A stretch of 64,000 nucleotides of DNA from Euonymus europaeus. Lineage: Eukaryota; Streptophyta; Magnoliopsida; Celastrales; Celastraceae. Each line of letters begins with the position of its first letter. Position 1 is the stretch's first letter. Positions 33,613 through 47,097 of this stretch are shown here, piece by piece. The position numbers and the translations under genes were made by a program. The notes under the pieces are model-generated. The model was not told where the DNA came from and made no database searches. It was given only the letters and a program-made list of their open reading frames with translations. The DNA is taken from the NCBI GenBank assembly GCA_963580455.1, contig OY756961.1:6243001-6307000 (forward strand), given 5' to 3'.

Positions 33613-36600
33613 CTAAATGTCCAATCTATCTATGCTATTGTCATTCTCATTCTTATTCTCAAAACTGAACTCACCTCGGGAGATGATATTCATGAAGGTT
33701 TTTGTGGCATGGCAAACGGCACGAGAAGTCTTCATTGCAGCACCTGCAAGAACTGGTTGCAAAGAAATGATGGGAAGGTTGGCTCTCTCTTCAATCATTA
33801 CTGCATAACAAAGGAAACAAAAAGTATTGGTGAAAAGAAAAACGGAAGATAAATCACAACACCAACAAAAAAGAATAATAATTCAGTAAGAAAAACCGTG
33901 GGCAATGTTCACCGAGGAAAAGCTTGAACTTACAGAAAGTTTGTTGGCGAGCCACTGTACCAATCTGTCGAATGCCAGCTTCAGCTGCTTGTACTACTTG
34001 AGCTGATTTGTTGACCCCATCAGCTATTTCTTGACTGAGTGACAGTTGAAACACCAATGCTTTAATTGAGCTTAATTGACTTCATTAAAAAAAGGGTAAA
34101 CAAGGACTGTGCACAACGTTCCCACAGTGGGTAGGGTCAGAGAAAAGTAAGATGTACGCAACCTTCCCTCAAGCGTAAAATAGGAGAGGCTGTTTGCAGG
34201 GTTTGAACTTGTGACCTTTAAGTTACACCTCTGCAACTTAACCACGAACTTGTGACCTCTAATTGCAACTAAACCATGTGTTCGACAGTAGATGAAAAAA
34301 AAAACAAGACGATTATCATTGTCAAGAAATACTTTTAAGCGAGTTTGTCATACTGTGAATTGTGTCACTTCAGCTTGAAACAAGCCAGGCCAAACAGAAT
34401 TGTGATAGAGTCAAACATTGTGATCGAGCCTTGCAGGCTTATGTAAGGAGGAGTAGAGGGTAGTTAGGTAATTCTACAATAATGAGTGGCAGAGTTTCGT
34501 AGGTGGAGGTTGTTAGGATAAAGAGAGCAGTTGGAGAGGGGGGATTATCATGGATTTTAGATTATCATTTGGCTTGTGTATTGGAGGTGCTAGCTCATTG
34601 AAAGCGAGCTGGCTGAGGCCATTACTATCCTGTTTTCTTCATCAATTACAGTTCTATCAATTTCCTCTTTCTTCCATACCCTAGTTATTGTTTCCTGAAT
34701 TCCTGTGTTCTGCTGGATTCCATTCTTATCACATTGCTAGTCATCTTTTCCACCCCTTTTTATTCAGTTTAAGAATAACCAAAGTGAAGAACAAATAATT
34801 CATCAGACCTCGCCACAGCCTAATCATATCACAAATATTAGTTATAAAATATATAGCATCGGACAAACCAGAGCAGGAATATGGAGTTCTATTTTTGTCT
34901 TTGAAGGGGTCACTAAATTCTAAGGAACCTTCACTCACAATTATTCTCCCTTTTCCTATCAGGTGGATCTGTGACAGAATACATGGGAAATGCGACATTG
35001 GTTTAGCGAATGAATGAATGCCAATTATTTGTTTATAATCCAAAAGAAATATCAGCTGACGGAAAAAAGATCAAGGATGGCCATTTCACCCACAGACCAG
35101 GAAAACAAAATAATAAAGCAAAAGTATCGATAATAATAAGTTAGTTATCACCTCAAGTCATTTAGTTCAAGTGTAAGATCACTGATTTCCATGCTTGAAA
35201 GCCTAATTGCAGTCATTGTAGAAGGGAGTTCCTCACGAGCTGTATCTGCTAACTTCGAGAGAGATGTTGCAGCCTTCCCCATTGCCTACATGAAAAGCAT
35301 CAAAGAATTAAAAAGGAGCCAGAAAAACAAAATAAGTAATGAATTTCTAGCTACATGAATCCATATGCAAAATTGGGGTAGTTTATTACGTGAACTCTCG
35401 AGTTGTTTGTTCCAATATAATGCTCCACTAATGACTAGTTCTTAGCACTCATATCCTTTCTTATCACTTTCAACCGTATTGCTTTCAGTGTTTCATCGCA
35501 TAGCAACAAGCCATCTATGACTATACCGAATGGAGAAGTTTATGCCATTTACGACTTCAGTTTAGTAAATGTTATGAAAAGCATCTCAGGTAAGTAAAAA
35601 TAAAAGGTCCAAGTATAGGTGTCACCTCAAGGCTGGGATAATGTGGTTGAATGACAAGCATACGTTACCCAATATCCACAAAGTTATCTTTGCATTTTTT
35701 TCCATTTAGTAATAGGCAGAGAAATTGAGAAAACGGAATGGGAGCAGGAACGGGAGATAGGCCAATTTGCATTCAAAAAGTAATAGACGAGGGAAAAATA
35801 TACAAAGAAATAAAATTAAAAAAATACTTTTTTGGTGGGGTGGGAGCTGGGGGCACATTTTATAATACGAAATAAAGAAATTTGCAAAGGGTAGTACTCC
35901 GTAGTAGTCAGAAATCAATTGCAGGCATGAGTCACAAAATGAATAGATACTGTAAAACTCTAGACATTGCAAATAAGGCCCTATGCTGCAGTTATGGAAG
36001 TTAAGTCAACAAGAAGTTACAATCCAGGCCAAAAAAAAGTGTTTAAGGTATATATAACTTACATAGAGTGTTGGGACGGCTGCAATTACAAGGCTTGTAA
36101 ATGCTACACAAGTCTGCATGAAACCATCAAGGAAAAAAAATTGATAGTGAATGTAACAGAAAGAAAAAGAAACCAAAATTTTTCATATAGTCTGCCAGCA
36201 AAAGATTATCATGGCATCTCAAAGATATTCAAGTTTCACAACTTGCTCAAGCAGAAAAACTTCAATGTACTATTTTCTTTTGAAGAATCTTCGCTACTAG
36301 TAACTCGAACTTGAAACTATAGCTCTTATCTTAAAACCACTGCAAATTTCTGCACTTTCAGTATTTCCTTTTCTCTTTGAAATGAAGACCATGATCACAT
36401 AACTACAAACTGTTAAAAATCGATAATAATGCATTCCTGTTTAGCAAGATAAATACTTTCATCCTTTACAACTCCTTGAGAATGCAGAAAAATATAATAT
36501 CTAAGCAAGTTACACAAAATCAAAATTTGCATTCCAACTGACTTGTCCCAAGACTACAAAGAACTGATTCCCATTTATTAATCCAACTAATTTAGTATCC

Positions 36601-37115
36601 TAATCGATTAGAGTTCCTAATCTCTGATACAAAGTAAAAATCCAAAGAACAATTTAACCGACACAATTTAAAATATTGAATTACCGAGCGCAGGAAAAAC
36701 ATAACACACCAAATAAAAAAGTGTAACCACAACAATACCAAGAAAACCATACAGTGCAGGCTATAAATGCCAGAAGAAAGAATGCTTGATCGCTCAAATT
36801 TTTCCCCGGCGGCGGAACATACGAGGGGACAACAGGACTCCCCACCTCCACATTCCAATTCCCCAGAAAATCCTCCTCGGTAACAACATCATCCTTCGAA
36901 ACCCCATCCAACTCCACTCCACGAACCAAAACTCGAGTGGTATCGGTGTATTTCCCGGGATCGGAAGAACATATCGCAACAAAACGGGAGGGTTTGGATT
37001 TGCAGAAGAAGAGAGGAGTACAGGGAGAAATCGGGTTACTTGATGAAAAGGAGTTGAAAACAAGAAATTGAGGGAGACAATCGGATGGTTTTGTGGTTAA
37101 GAGATTGAATCTCAT
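33613..37115 (-). CDS. Gene A1: plastid-type membrane protein of unknown function
   Basis: Five exons, 37115-36753, 36113-36063, 35285-35152, 34034-33934 and 33800-33613, join in phase to 278 residues. The N-terminus (about 50 residues, Ser/Phe/Lys-rich, few acids) looks like a chloroplast transit peptide. A conserved middle begins LSDQAFFLLAFIACTTC and continues as one membrane helix (VAFTSLVIAAVPTLY). The rest is a long amphipathic helix region (MGKAATSLSKLADTAREELP, LELNDLSQEIADGV) of a kind seen in DUF948-like proteins and likely coiled. I recognise it as a conserved plant protein without a known role and can give no function. Exons 1-2 and the following intron are duplicated at 50838-57640. 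Intron 3 (34035-35151) carries an Au SINE. Confidence 0.85.
34085..34250 (-). mobile_element. Au-like SINE in an intron of gene A1
   Basis: On the minus strand: GTGGTTAAGTTGCAGAGG (A-box region), GGTCACAAGTTCAAACCCTG (B-box), AACAGCCTCTCC, GGTTGCGTACATC, GACCCTACCCACTGTGGG, TTGTGCAC and a T-rich tail. This is the full order of an Au SINE and the best-preserved copy in the window. It lies between exons 3 and 4, in the same orientation as the gene. Confidence 0.8.
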
Positions 37116-37979
37116 TGTCGTTTGGGAGTGAAAGATGTTGGATTTGATTAGATGCGCATTTTTCGAAATGCTACCGTTGTGTTTTGTTTGATAAAAAAAT
37201 GGGTATTAATATTTACACTTTTTTTAAAAATGACATATTAAAAAAGGTCTTAATAAGGTCAAAAGAGTAAAATTAATAGTTAGCGTATAACTTATTAGTG
37301 TTTGACGTGAAATTATAATAGCATATAAGTTATCAAATAACTCTTAGTGATATTAAATTGTACATGTATCGCGCGAGTATTGAAGCATAAAATGAGAGTA
37401 TAATAATAATAAGCCACATCATTAGTCAATTTTAGCTTAATATTGATTTCAAATTTTTAAGTAATAAAAACGTTGTATTTAAGGAACTGCTACTAATACA
37501 AATTATGGAAATTATTAACATAATGGTTTTTGATGGAAATATAGAATGAGAGTATATTGAATGTATGGTGCAAATTGTTTTGTATACGATATAATCTATG
37601 CAACTGTGCAATCGTACTTGTACCTAAATCATTGAATCATAATGGAAGACATCTAGTAATCCTTTGTCAATAAAACCTAGACGAAGTGATTATAATTAAC
37701 GAACTCGATAGTGATAATGTCATGTTCATGAGACAGTGATCGTAGTGGCGAAATGTCAAGCATTGTTCATAATTAAGAAGATATAATATGACATTATAAC
37801 TTGAAGCAATAAAGTGACCCATGTCAAATATTGGCATTTAGTTCTTAATCGATGTTGGTCTATCTGATTCCCAAAAGTTCAAGAGTTGTAAATGGAACAT
37901 GCTTGATCATAACCACCAAATGCATCGACATACTCTACCCACAGTGTTCTCAACTCATCAATTAGGTTTTGACGGACAT
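37116..37979. other. Intergenic, 5' of gene A1
   Basis: Promoter side of gene A1, AT-rich, with no gene seen. Transposon debris begins on its right. Confidence 0.45.
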
Positions 37980-39380
37980 GTATCCTTGCCAAAACCAAGT
38001 AACCCAGCAATAGCTCGAAAGCCACAATTTTCACATGTTCTTACATCTTTTACGAATATAATGTAAGGATACAATGTAGGTGGCAACTAACTAAGATATA
38101 TATGCTCATGGTTAACTGAACTTGATCTTGAAATTCTTTGTGTAGGGATTGATGGAGTATTGTAGAGAGATGAACAATTGTGTCTACCTGGTTCCTGAGA
38201 ATGAAGAAAATCGTGTTGAATAAATTCAGACACTTTATCACGGGTAGACGTATCTATTTTCTTCTTTTAGGAGAAACATACTGATGAACAACTTTGTCTA
38301 CTTGATTCTTGAGAATAGTTTAAATCTTGCCGAACAAACTTGAATGCAGATGGATTGACATGAGTAGATCTATCTACTCGTCCACGAATATTTGTCATAA
38401 CAACTGATGAACATACTTTGTCTACTCGTCCACGAATATTTGTCATAACAACTGATCAAAGAAGTGCAGTGATTGATGGATTAATTATCTCCATTAACTT
38501 TCTTAGTAGACTGATTTTACTATGTCTTGACTAATGCTCAAATTGTAATGCGAACAATTGTAACTTGACACTACAATCGATATCATCATCTTCATGAGAA
38601 ACACATGGAAATAAGTAAAGTTTCTTCCAAAATTTATCAATGCAAGCAATTGGTATAGAACGACCTTCATTTGTACGTATTGCAAGCTCGTGTGCACATG
38701 ATAGTCCATTACTTGTACAAAGTTTGCATTTACAAGAATGGACGTCTTCTTCGGAAACTTTAGACATCTCAAATTCCAACCAAATCAGATTCAATGCGTT
38801 AATTAAACAAACCCCTCTAATTCTCGGAATTGCAACGTTGGAAAATATTTTTGTTTTTTTTTTCAAACTAGCTTTCATTGATGTGAGCTGACCTTGAACG
38901 AGCTGATAAATAGATGACACTGTTGACTCTAAGTCCGACTATGATGTGCCCAAGTATCATTTCAACTTAGAATGCTGACTCTTAGCTTTGTTAGTTGTCA
39001 CATTTTGAAATGAATATATGTATCTCACTAGGCAGATATGAACATCTTATTATATGGCGTCAATCATACATTTTTACTATAATTCACGACCTTCGAGTAC
39101 CTTTGTAAATTTACCTCAAAAGAAAATAATTATACAGATACACATTCTCATTTCTTATTCCGATCATGCGTGCCACATGGAGTTGAATGCATCTCAAGAT
39201 TGCTTGTCTTGAAAGGATTTTTTGTAGTTGACTCTACCAGTTCTTTCAGTGTTCCATGTACACAGCAGTTTCATCGTCTCAAGAAACACTTGGGCACACG
39301 ACCTCATCAATGCCAAATCTCTATCAATGAAAATAAGTCTTGAAGTAGCGCATTCATTCATTATTAATCGCAAAACAATT
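37980..39380 (-). pseudogene. Decayed MULE transposase with OTU-type protease domain
   Basis: Three blocks in the right order for a plant MULE polyprotein are seen on the minus strand. Near 39310 is DRDLALM, followed after a slip by VFLETMKLLCTWNT, the second acidic block of the DDE domain. At 38531-38920 a 129-codon frame holds a SWIM finger (CKCKLCTSNGLSCAHELA) and IPIACIDKFWKKLYLFP, typical after the SWIM motif. Near 38000 is ENCGFRAIAGLLGFGKD, then after a frameshift VRQNLIDELRTLWVEY, which matches the OTU-like cysteine protease carried by some MULEs (usual motif DGNCGFR). Frames shift between all blocks and stops are many, so it is inactive. Its ends were not found. Confidence 0.65.
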
Positions 39381-39699
39381 CAGTGCCCAAATATAATTAT
39401 CCTCCTTTTTTTTATTGTAAGAATAATGCAATGCAAAATGTCATCTTTGTTGAAGTCACACCGACATTCTCAAATAGAGGCATCCAAAACATATTAGTTT
39501 TATAGGTAGCATCCATTAGTAACACATGCAATAATGCACACAAGAGTTTCAATGAGCCTGGATGTGTAAAGAATAACTCTTCAAGCTCGTAAATTTAAGC
39601 ATTGCTTGGAGTAAAGAAAACGTGCCCGTACTAGTGTAACAATAATATGAGTTGTATTTGGGATTTATCGGCTTTCTTTGCAACCCAAAACTTTTGATA

Positions 39700-40350
39700 T
39701 GCATTGTGAGAGTATGATATTTCCTTTGCCAAGATGTAATTCAACGTAATAGGAAACAATATAGAAAATAAAGTAAACAAGAACACCATAATTTTAACGA
39801 GAAAACTCTGATTGAGAGAAAACCTTGGGTCTATAAGCGATTAGCCTATCAAAGCAATCCACTATGTGAAGAAAAAATTATAACATATCATTACATATGA
39901 CAAAATTATACAACTTTGCTCAACATATGTTTTGAACCAAATCAGCACGCCAATGATGATCATAAAGTTGCTCTTGGTGCCTCCACAATACTTCGAACTG
40001 AAGTGGGATCTAGGTAAATTTGAGGTAGCTTGTTAAGGTTACTTTGAAATAGTGCAGTCTTGCTCTTCTTCTTCCTCATATGGATCAGTCACAGAAATAC
40101 AAAGAACAACTTAAACATGAAACTCACACTCTCTCATACTTAATACAAATATGAAACACTCAAATGAACATCAAAGAGAGTGAAAAAGTAAAAACTCGAA
40201 GCTCACAAGCTCTTCAAAACTCAATTCTTCACAAAAGCTTCAATGAATGGAACTCCATGGGCATGTGCTTTATATGAATATTTTGATCTCCTTTTGATAG
40301 TTATGAATGTCAATTAAAAGGTTATCTAGAAGAGAAACAGTTGCACTAAA
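39700..40350 (-). mobile_element. Probable solo LTR of a Copia-type retrotransposon
   Basis: Read on the minus strand, the order is TATA-like sequence, a leader with CTCTCATACT-type words, then CTTTGATAGGCTAATCGC, GGTTTTCTCTCAATCAGAG and GTTAAAATTATGGTGTTC. This arrangement is typical near the end of Tnt1/SIRE-like Copia LTRs. No second LTR, primer-binding site or polyprotein is seen. Target duplications were not found, so the borders are approximate. Confidence 0.4.
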
Positions 40351-40354
40351 TTAA

Positions 40355-40751
40355 TCCCACGTTTGGTTGGAAGTGAGTTTAACGTGCGAATGAGTTTAAA
40401 ATGAGTTGAGCATGAGCTTACCGATAGAGAAGAATAGAGACGGGTGAATGAGTTTAAAGATAAAATTTTGTATATCTGGTTGAATGTGAGATTGAACATA
40501 AGTTTTAGTTTGAATGGATTGTAATATTGATAAAAATCTTGTATTACCCTTTTATAATAAATTGATAATTTTATATAAGATTTAATGGATGCTAAATTGT
40601 CATTTAAAAAAAATGTTATTCTCTCATGGGGAGAATGAGGCCTATGAGCTCATGCTCATGACTCATGTTTTATATAAACCAAACAAAAGAATGAGCTTGA
40701 AGAAAGTACATTCCCTTGTACCAACTGCTAACCCCCCAACCAAACATGGGG
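40355..40751. mobile_element. MITE with TAA target duplication
   Basis: The left end TCCCACGTTTGGTTGG and the reversed right end CCCCATGTTTGGTTGG form inverted repeats. TAA flanks both sides (40352-40354 and 40752-40754), as for PIF/Harbinger elements. The inside has repeated GAGTTTAA words and no coding capacity. Confidence 0.65.
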
Positions 40752-43322
40752 TAAGATAAGAACCAACATACATATATCCAATCAAGAAAAGTTAGTTCTT
40801 TTCCAACAAGTAATCCACAAGGATTCCATATCAAAATCAATAACAAGAAGTGTTCAGTCCTATCACAACTCATGTATAAGATAATATTCAGTTTATCTGA
40901 ATAAAAACATGTTCCAAATCAATACAGAGATAGAGTTCATATGAAACACAAAACGTAGAATCTCAAATCTGATGGAGGTAACCTCTGAAACCTACTTCAG
41001 CTGAACATTTCAACTTATCACACAAGTGTCATTCAGTGTGGGATTGTAATCCCAACACATTGTAACAGTGATAATAGTGGACATGTTTTTCAGATCCCTA
41101 TTCTTCAATGTATACAAGATGTTGAATGACTTAACTAAGTTCTTAGACAAATCCACCAATGTATTATTTTCAGTAGCAAAAAACCTACCCACGTATGCAT
41201 GACCCTCAATATATAATGCCGAAAAATGGAAGTTCTATTTTTGTTCCTGTTAACTATGTGGAGGTTTTCTTACTTTTGTAGGTGCCATCATGTTCAGGTT
41301 GTAACAATAATTTGGGTCTTCTCCCAAATCTACCAATCTCTTACCTTTTTGTAACAATAACAAATCCAAAATTGTGTCCAATATTTTAAACTCATTTAAT
41401 TAGTGATTGACGTGAATTAAATACCTGAAAATGTAATAATTTAGATATGAATTAACAAAATATAACATATATGAATTAACAAATTATAACATAGATGAAT
41501 TAGTTATGTAGCATACGATGTTGGTGGAAAATACATTCATAGCATCAACTTCAATATTTTCTTCGCTCGCATCCAGATGCTCCTCTTATTTTATTTCATA
41601 TAAGATAATATCAGAATCACTTCAAAATCTTAGATCTTCACCCCACAGTTTTCGATGATCCATATTAATGCGGAATTTGCATTCGCCAAAAGATAACATG
41701 GGTGTATTTCTACTTAACATCATACAGAGGCCCCTTTTAAATTAAACCAAAGAGAATAAGAAAGAAGATATACCAAGCTCAACTATCTCCAAACTCTGGA
41801 AGGACCTCTACTGAAAATGAAATAAGTATTGATGTTGTAGGTTGAAGTAGAAGTTTGGACTAGAAAATTGGACACTACTCGTGTTGTTTTTATAGAAGAG
41901 ATATATTGTTTTGCACTCATCTCCATAGGCAATAAGATGATATAGCACCATTCGATTCATATAGAGAAGTAAAAAAAGATAGGAATCTTTCAGTCATATG
42001 TCGGTAGGATAATACAGATAAGGTAGCATAAATAAGGTGCATCGTTTAGCATTGTTGCCTCTAAAAAGTCATAATTCTATATAGGGTCCTAATCCTTAGT
42101 AGACATATGGTCACTTGCATTCACTTGCACCTATTGAACATCGATTTTTCTATAGGTCAAAATATTTGACTTGGTTGCATGATAATTGTTGGACTATCAG
42201 GCATCGACAAAGGTCCTTATCCTTTGTAAACAACATGGTCTGTAAGGATGTGCATGCACCTACTGAATATTGAATATTGATTGGACAACATGAAATTGAA
42301 GATTGATAGAACAACATGAAATATAAGGGGTGTAATAACTTAAAAATGGGTTCAAATATCAACGCTGTAAAAAATATTTTGTAATTTTGATAAAAAAATA
42401 TATATATATATATATTTACAAACCCAAAGGTGTTTATAGCAGTTCTGCTGTAAATTTTTATTGCAGATCCGCACTTTTCCTCTTAGTGTCTAGTATCACA
42501 TATTGATAATTAAGCCAATAACTAGGGCAAGCAAAAATTCAAGTTCGAGTCAAGCTAAATCGAATAATATATGGTGTTTACGAGACATTTGTATTTCTAG
42601 ATCCAGATTGGTTTGAATTTTTTTACGTATTTAATTGATCATACTTAATTGATTTAAACTCGGACAAATAAATCAGACAATAATTCTATCCGGGTTAGAG
42701 TTTAAACAACTGAATTGAACATGATATTTGTGTTTGGACCCTAACTTTGTTTTAAATTGAACAAATTTTTTTGTATTTAGATACGAATTCTAGATGTAAA
42801 ACTTATGTCCAAACTTTGTTTGATCCGAATTGAACAAATTGACCATCTGAGTTGAACATAATTTTACAACCCCTACCAATAACCTTGATCCAGGACATTT
42901 GTTTTTGTTTGTTTATTAGTCTATCCAAATTAATTCCGAGGCATTATCTTAGTGCATTTCAGTGTTGTCCGAATCGATCTCGATATTATTTTTTGTTGTT
43001 CTCGAGTTCAGATGCGTAGTGTAACTTTTGCTATCATGGAGGAATGACTGAAGCTTGTATCTTTTTTTAAAAAAGAGAGAGTTATGGCTAACATCATAAA
43101 CCATAACTTTACAAAGCACAGCAGTCTCAGAAACTACAAGCCAAATGGAAAACAAACAATGTTCACAAAAACTCAACAGGACTCGCTCAACCCAGCCAAC
43201 AACAAAAGATGAACTGAACTATCAAAACATAGACACCCCCATTTTCAACCCATATCATACTGTATTATTGTAGTAATGACACTTTAGTCAGTACTTAGTA
43301 CAGCACAATCTACAAAGGAATT
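40752..43322. other. Intergenic between transposon debris and gene B1
   Basis: AT-rich with an (AT)n tract near 42400; no gene is recognised. From about 42890 the sequence is similar to 58980 onward, so the paralogous region starts again here after the insertion-rich part. Confidence 0.45.
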
Positions 43323-46182
43323 TCATGGCAGAGGAGAATGTTCATTGCTGAGGAAGTGCTCCCATATCAACTTCAAGGTGTCTTCAATCATCACAGAGAC
43401 CGAGTCTTGTCGCTTGTGTTCCTGAAATTTGAAAGACGGTGCAAAATCATGAACTTTTTCCCTTCGCATTTTTAGTTGCAGAAAAAACACATAGAACTGG
43501 TGATTCAACTGACATAATAAGCTGAAGCATTCAACAACAAATTCATGAACCATGTCCATTTGGAAACACGAAACTTTTGAACAATAAAAAAGTGTCAAGT
43601 TTGTTTGGCCGCTCCAGAAATGCAAGTTCGAGTTCAATTGAAGGAAGCAATTACCTGCAATTCTGAGACGATTCCTTTCAAATTCAGCACAATTTCGTTC
43701 GTAGTGTCCCCGGTTGAAGTTATGAAATTAAATCGATCAGCACGTCCTACCTTGAGCCTCAAAAATTGAATATTGTATGCTTTCGAAATCGTGTGCCAAA
43801 CCCCAATGACATTGTATCTATCTCCAGATGACGTCTTTCCAAGGGGCCAACTCAGTCCACCCTTTCCATCAGTATCTATAACTGCAGTATCGATCAATTC
43901 TCTAATGCTACACATCTCATTGTCCTGTAAGAATATTACTCATTATTAGGGTAGACATTCATGGAGAAACAATAATTTTTCATTTTTCTCTAATCTTCCA
44001 AAGTCGTTCTAATCATTAATGTTTTTGCAGTATCCCAGTAACCAGAAAATTAGGGAAAACATCTTCCAGTAAAAAGCTTTTGATTCATCAGGTCCTGATT
44101 CTTTTGAGTAAATTTACAACATGAACAATAAATTGTTTTTGAATAAATGCATTCATAAGAGCAAAAGGAACATACAGGATGCATTACACAGCGATTCGAA
44201 ATAAATTCATAATTGAGTGCATGGTCACATAATAACTTACAGTTAGTGATGTTAAGATCCTCTTGGCGCAGAACATTAGCCTCAGGTCTTGTTTTTTTTG
44301 GAGGCAAGATATGTCTATAACCATGTGACGAATTTGGTTGAGTTCAACCTGTAATATATAATTAATTGAAAGGAGCAATAGTATCAGGAAAACTTTGAGA
44401 CTGATATAACAAAATTAGACGGATAAGAACATATCTAATGCACATCATACAAAACGTGTCACAAGCAGAAACGTTCTATATGTTCATACACACCTCAATA
44501 AACAAGCAGCTATTTACCGTCTCTTTTAGTAAGATAATTATCACTCCATAAACAAAAGATAACTTGCCTTGTAGAGCTCAAGCCTGTTATCATTTGTCAC
44601 GGTGCATTTGCATGAAATGACTGCTTGTCTTCTGCAATCAGATAACTACAGAAGAAAAAGGTAAAATAATAAATAGCCACAATATAAAAGCAAAAAAAGA
44701 ATAGCAAACAGAGGTATTAGCAAAAGCACTACCTTTATATGATATATATCCTTCTCATCTTCAAAGTCCACTCCAATTTCTGGGGCAACTGCATTGACAA
44801 CATTTTCCATATATGATGTAGGAACATTCGTGTAAAATGATCTTCTTAATGGTTTCAGAGTATCTTCAAGAACGTCACTTTCTTTAATGCCCTCAAGGCT
44901 CACAGAAGGGCTCCTGCATAAAGAAGATTAAGAAAGTCAATTGTGAATTATCGCACAAACATATGGCTAACACGAGACTTGCATGTTTCCCATTACAAAT
45001 ATTAATAGAAGCTACAAACAATACATGCGTTGACCACATTATTCTAGGAATATGGTCTGGTTTAAGAAAAACACAATTTTAATTCGAGCCAAATGAGACA
45101 TCGAACTGGCTTACCTGGACTACAGAAAAATTGAATCCAATGTGACACCAACCTGTTGTTGCCTAAACCACTCCTATTTCAGATAAAGGCTGAGCCATAA
45201 TCTGTGTACTTGAATAGCAAATATGTAAATCAATCACCCTTCTGGTAGAACTTAAGTGAATTTTGACAATGTACCGGAGAATTGTTGAAGCCAAATTTGT
45301 AACTAAGTACGAAACCAAAAACAATACAATGTTTGAAATGAAAAATACTTGACTACCAATTCTTGGTAATTGGCTAATGGACAAGTAGACCAGAAAACTG
45401 TTGACATAGGCCAGTCAACACAGAAGAATAAAATTTCAAGATCTGACATTAAGATAAATCTACTGAGAACAAACACTAGCACTACTAACTCAACTAAGAC
45501 CTATCTTTTGATATCAAAACTCCCAAGAATAAAAAACCTTATGAGAATAAAGGAAACCCAGATTACTTACTCGTGGAAAATAACTTTACCAAAACTAGCA
45601 ACCAACACCGGCTTTATTACTTCCGACTCATGAAAATCCATCTCATTTTTCATGATTTCAAAAGTAGATAAGATGTCTTGCAATATTGTTCCACTTATTG
45701 ATGCCCATGGTCTACTCAAAATGCTCCCGCTTTGATCATTACAATCTACTGTTAAAAAGAACATGGAAAAAAAGGAAAGAAAATAAATGCAAAGTTATTA
45801 AGTGAAGGAGAAATCCGACTCAAAATCTGAAAATAAGGAAGATAATAAAGTCAAGCAACTTTAAAGCCACTAAGTACCAACCTCTCAGCAGATGACTGTT
45901 CATAAAATTCAGCGGCTTTCCTCCTGTTCTCTGCTCGAAGGCTTCCAAGGAAACCCGCTCAAGATGAACAGAAGCAGGAAATTGGTCAGCCTGAGTCGAA
46001 CCAACCATAAACCATCTAAATATGGCATTGTTTGCAAATACAATCTTTCCACTTCTCGCTGAATAAGATTTTGCTGACTTTGAATTTGTGTCTCTCTTAA
46101 TCCAAGGAATAAAAAACTCTGGAGTTGGTGATAACTTCTCTAGAACCTTTGACTGCCGCTTGTGAGGAGGAATGTAAGCCAT
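43323..46182 (-). CDS. Gene B1: MAYIPPHKR-type conserved plant protein, function unknown
   Basis: Seven exons, 46182-45882, 45748-45571, 44913-44733, 44645-44568, 44348-44241, 43924-43655, 43421-43323, join in phase to 404 residues. The opening MAYIPPHKR and a following PTPEFF are the signature of a plant family without known role (I believe DUF7903, unverified). Other visible blocks are YANNAIFRWF-like, GTILQDILSTFEIMKNEM, CKCTVTNDNRLELYK and RADRFNFITSTGD. There is no signal peptide and no membrane helix. The intron after exon 4 uses a GC donor (AAG|GCAAGT). Exon 1 is preceded by a leader with a probable intron donor near 46975. An intact paralogue lies at 59424-62511. All exons are open, so both copies may work. 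Confidence 0.85.
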
Positions 46183-47097
46183 AGGGTTAAAACGAGTAGA
46201 CTGAAAGGCAGAATGAAAGAACTATCAGAAAGAAGATTTGTGGATACATAATTAACAAATATACAGCATAATTAAACAAAAAAAGCCAGCCAAAACAAAA
46301 CTTTTAGTCACCTCCCTCCCACCAGAAATTTGGAGAAGAAAAAAATTCAAAGTTTAATGGCTAATTTGTTCTACAATAAAAGAATAATCTATATGATTAT
46401 GTGCATATAAAAAAAGTATAATACATAGACTTAAATACCCTAACCATCAAAAAAATCCCAGCAACTTATATAACAGTATAACACTAACACATGCAACACC
46501 TTCAGCCTGTCGCTCATAGATAAAACATGAAATCTACAATCCCAATTTATCAAACTGACTCTTAACACAACTCCTGGGATATGGATTCAGATACTGGATT
46601 ACAGATTAGCAGCTGAAAAATATAAAAGAAAACACCCTGAAAACATCAAGAAGTGGCAATAAACCTAGTCATAATTTGTTGGACATCAAAGAACAGAGTA
46701 TCTATGGCTACTGAGAAAACTATATGATTCAATTCCCATAAATATAAACAAGTGAACTCAATCGACTCACTTTACTCTAAGTTACTTGAATTTTAAACTA
46801 CTGCAGTCTCACTTTCTCTTTTGTTTCATCTTTTGAAATCAAACCCATGTCGCATTCACAATTTTAATCAAACCCAAACAGGATCAAGTGATCAACACAA
46901 TTTATTTATGAATCTAAAACCAGAAAATAAACATGAAGAATTTGGGTTGATGAATAAATAAGATGATCTTACTTGAGCTTGAAAGTCGATGAATTACGTG
47001 AAATCAACTTAACTCAAATGGTGCCATGTATGTATATATAGACACTTCAAGGAAAAAAAGAAAAAAAGGAAAGGGAGTGAGAGACTTGTTAATGCTA
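46183..47097 (-). other. Leader and upstream region of gene B1
   Basis: Matches 62512-63410 along most of its length. A minus-strand donor-like site near 46975 and an acceptor near the start codon suggest a long leader intron. No other feature is seen. Confidence 0.5.
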
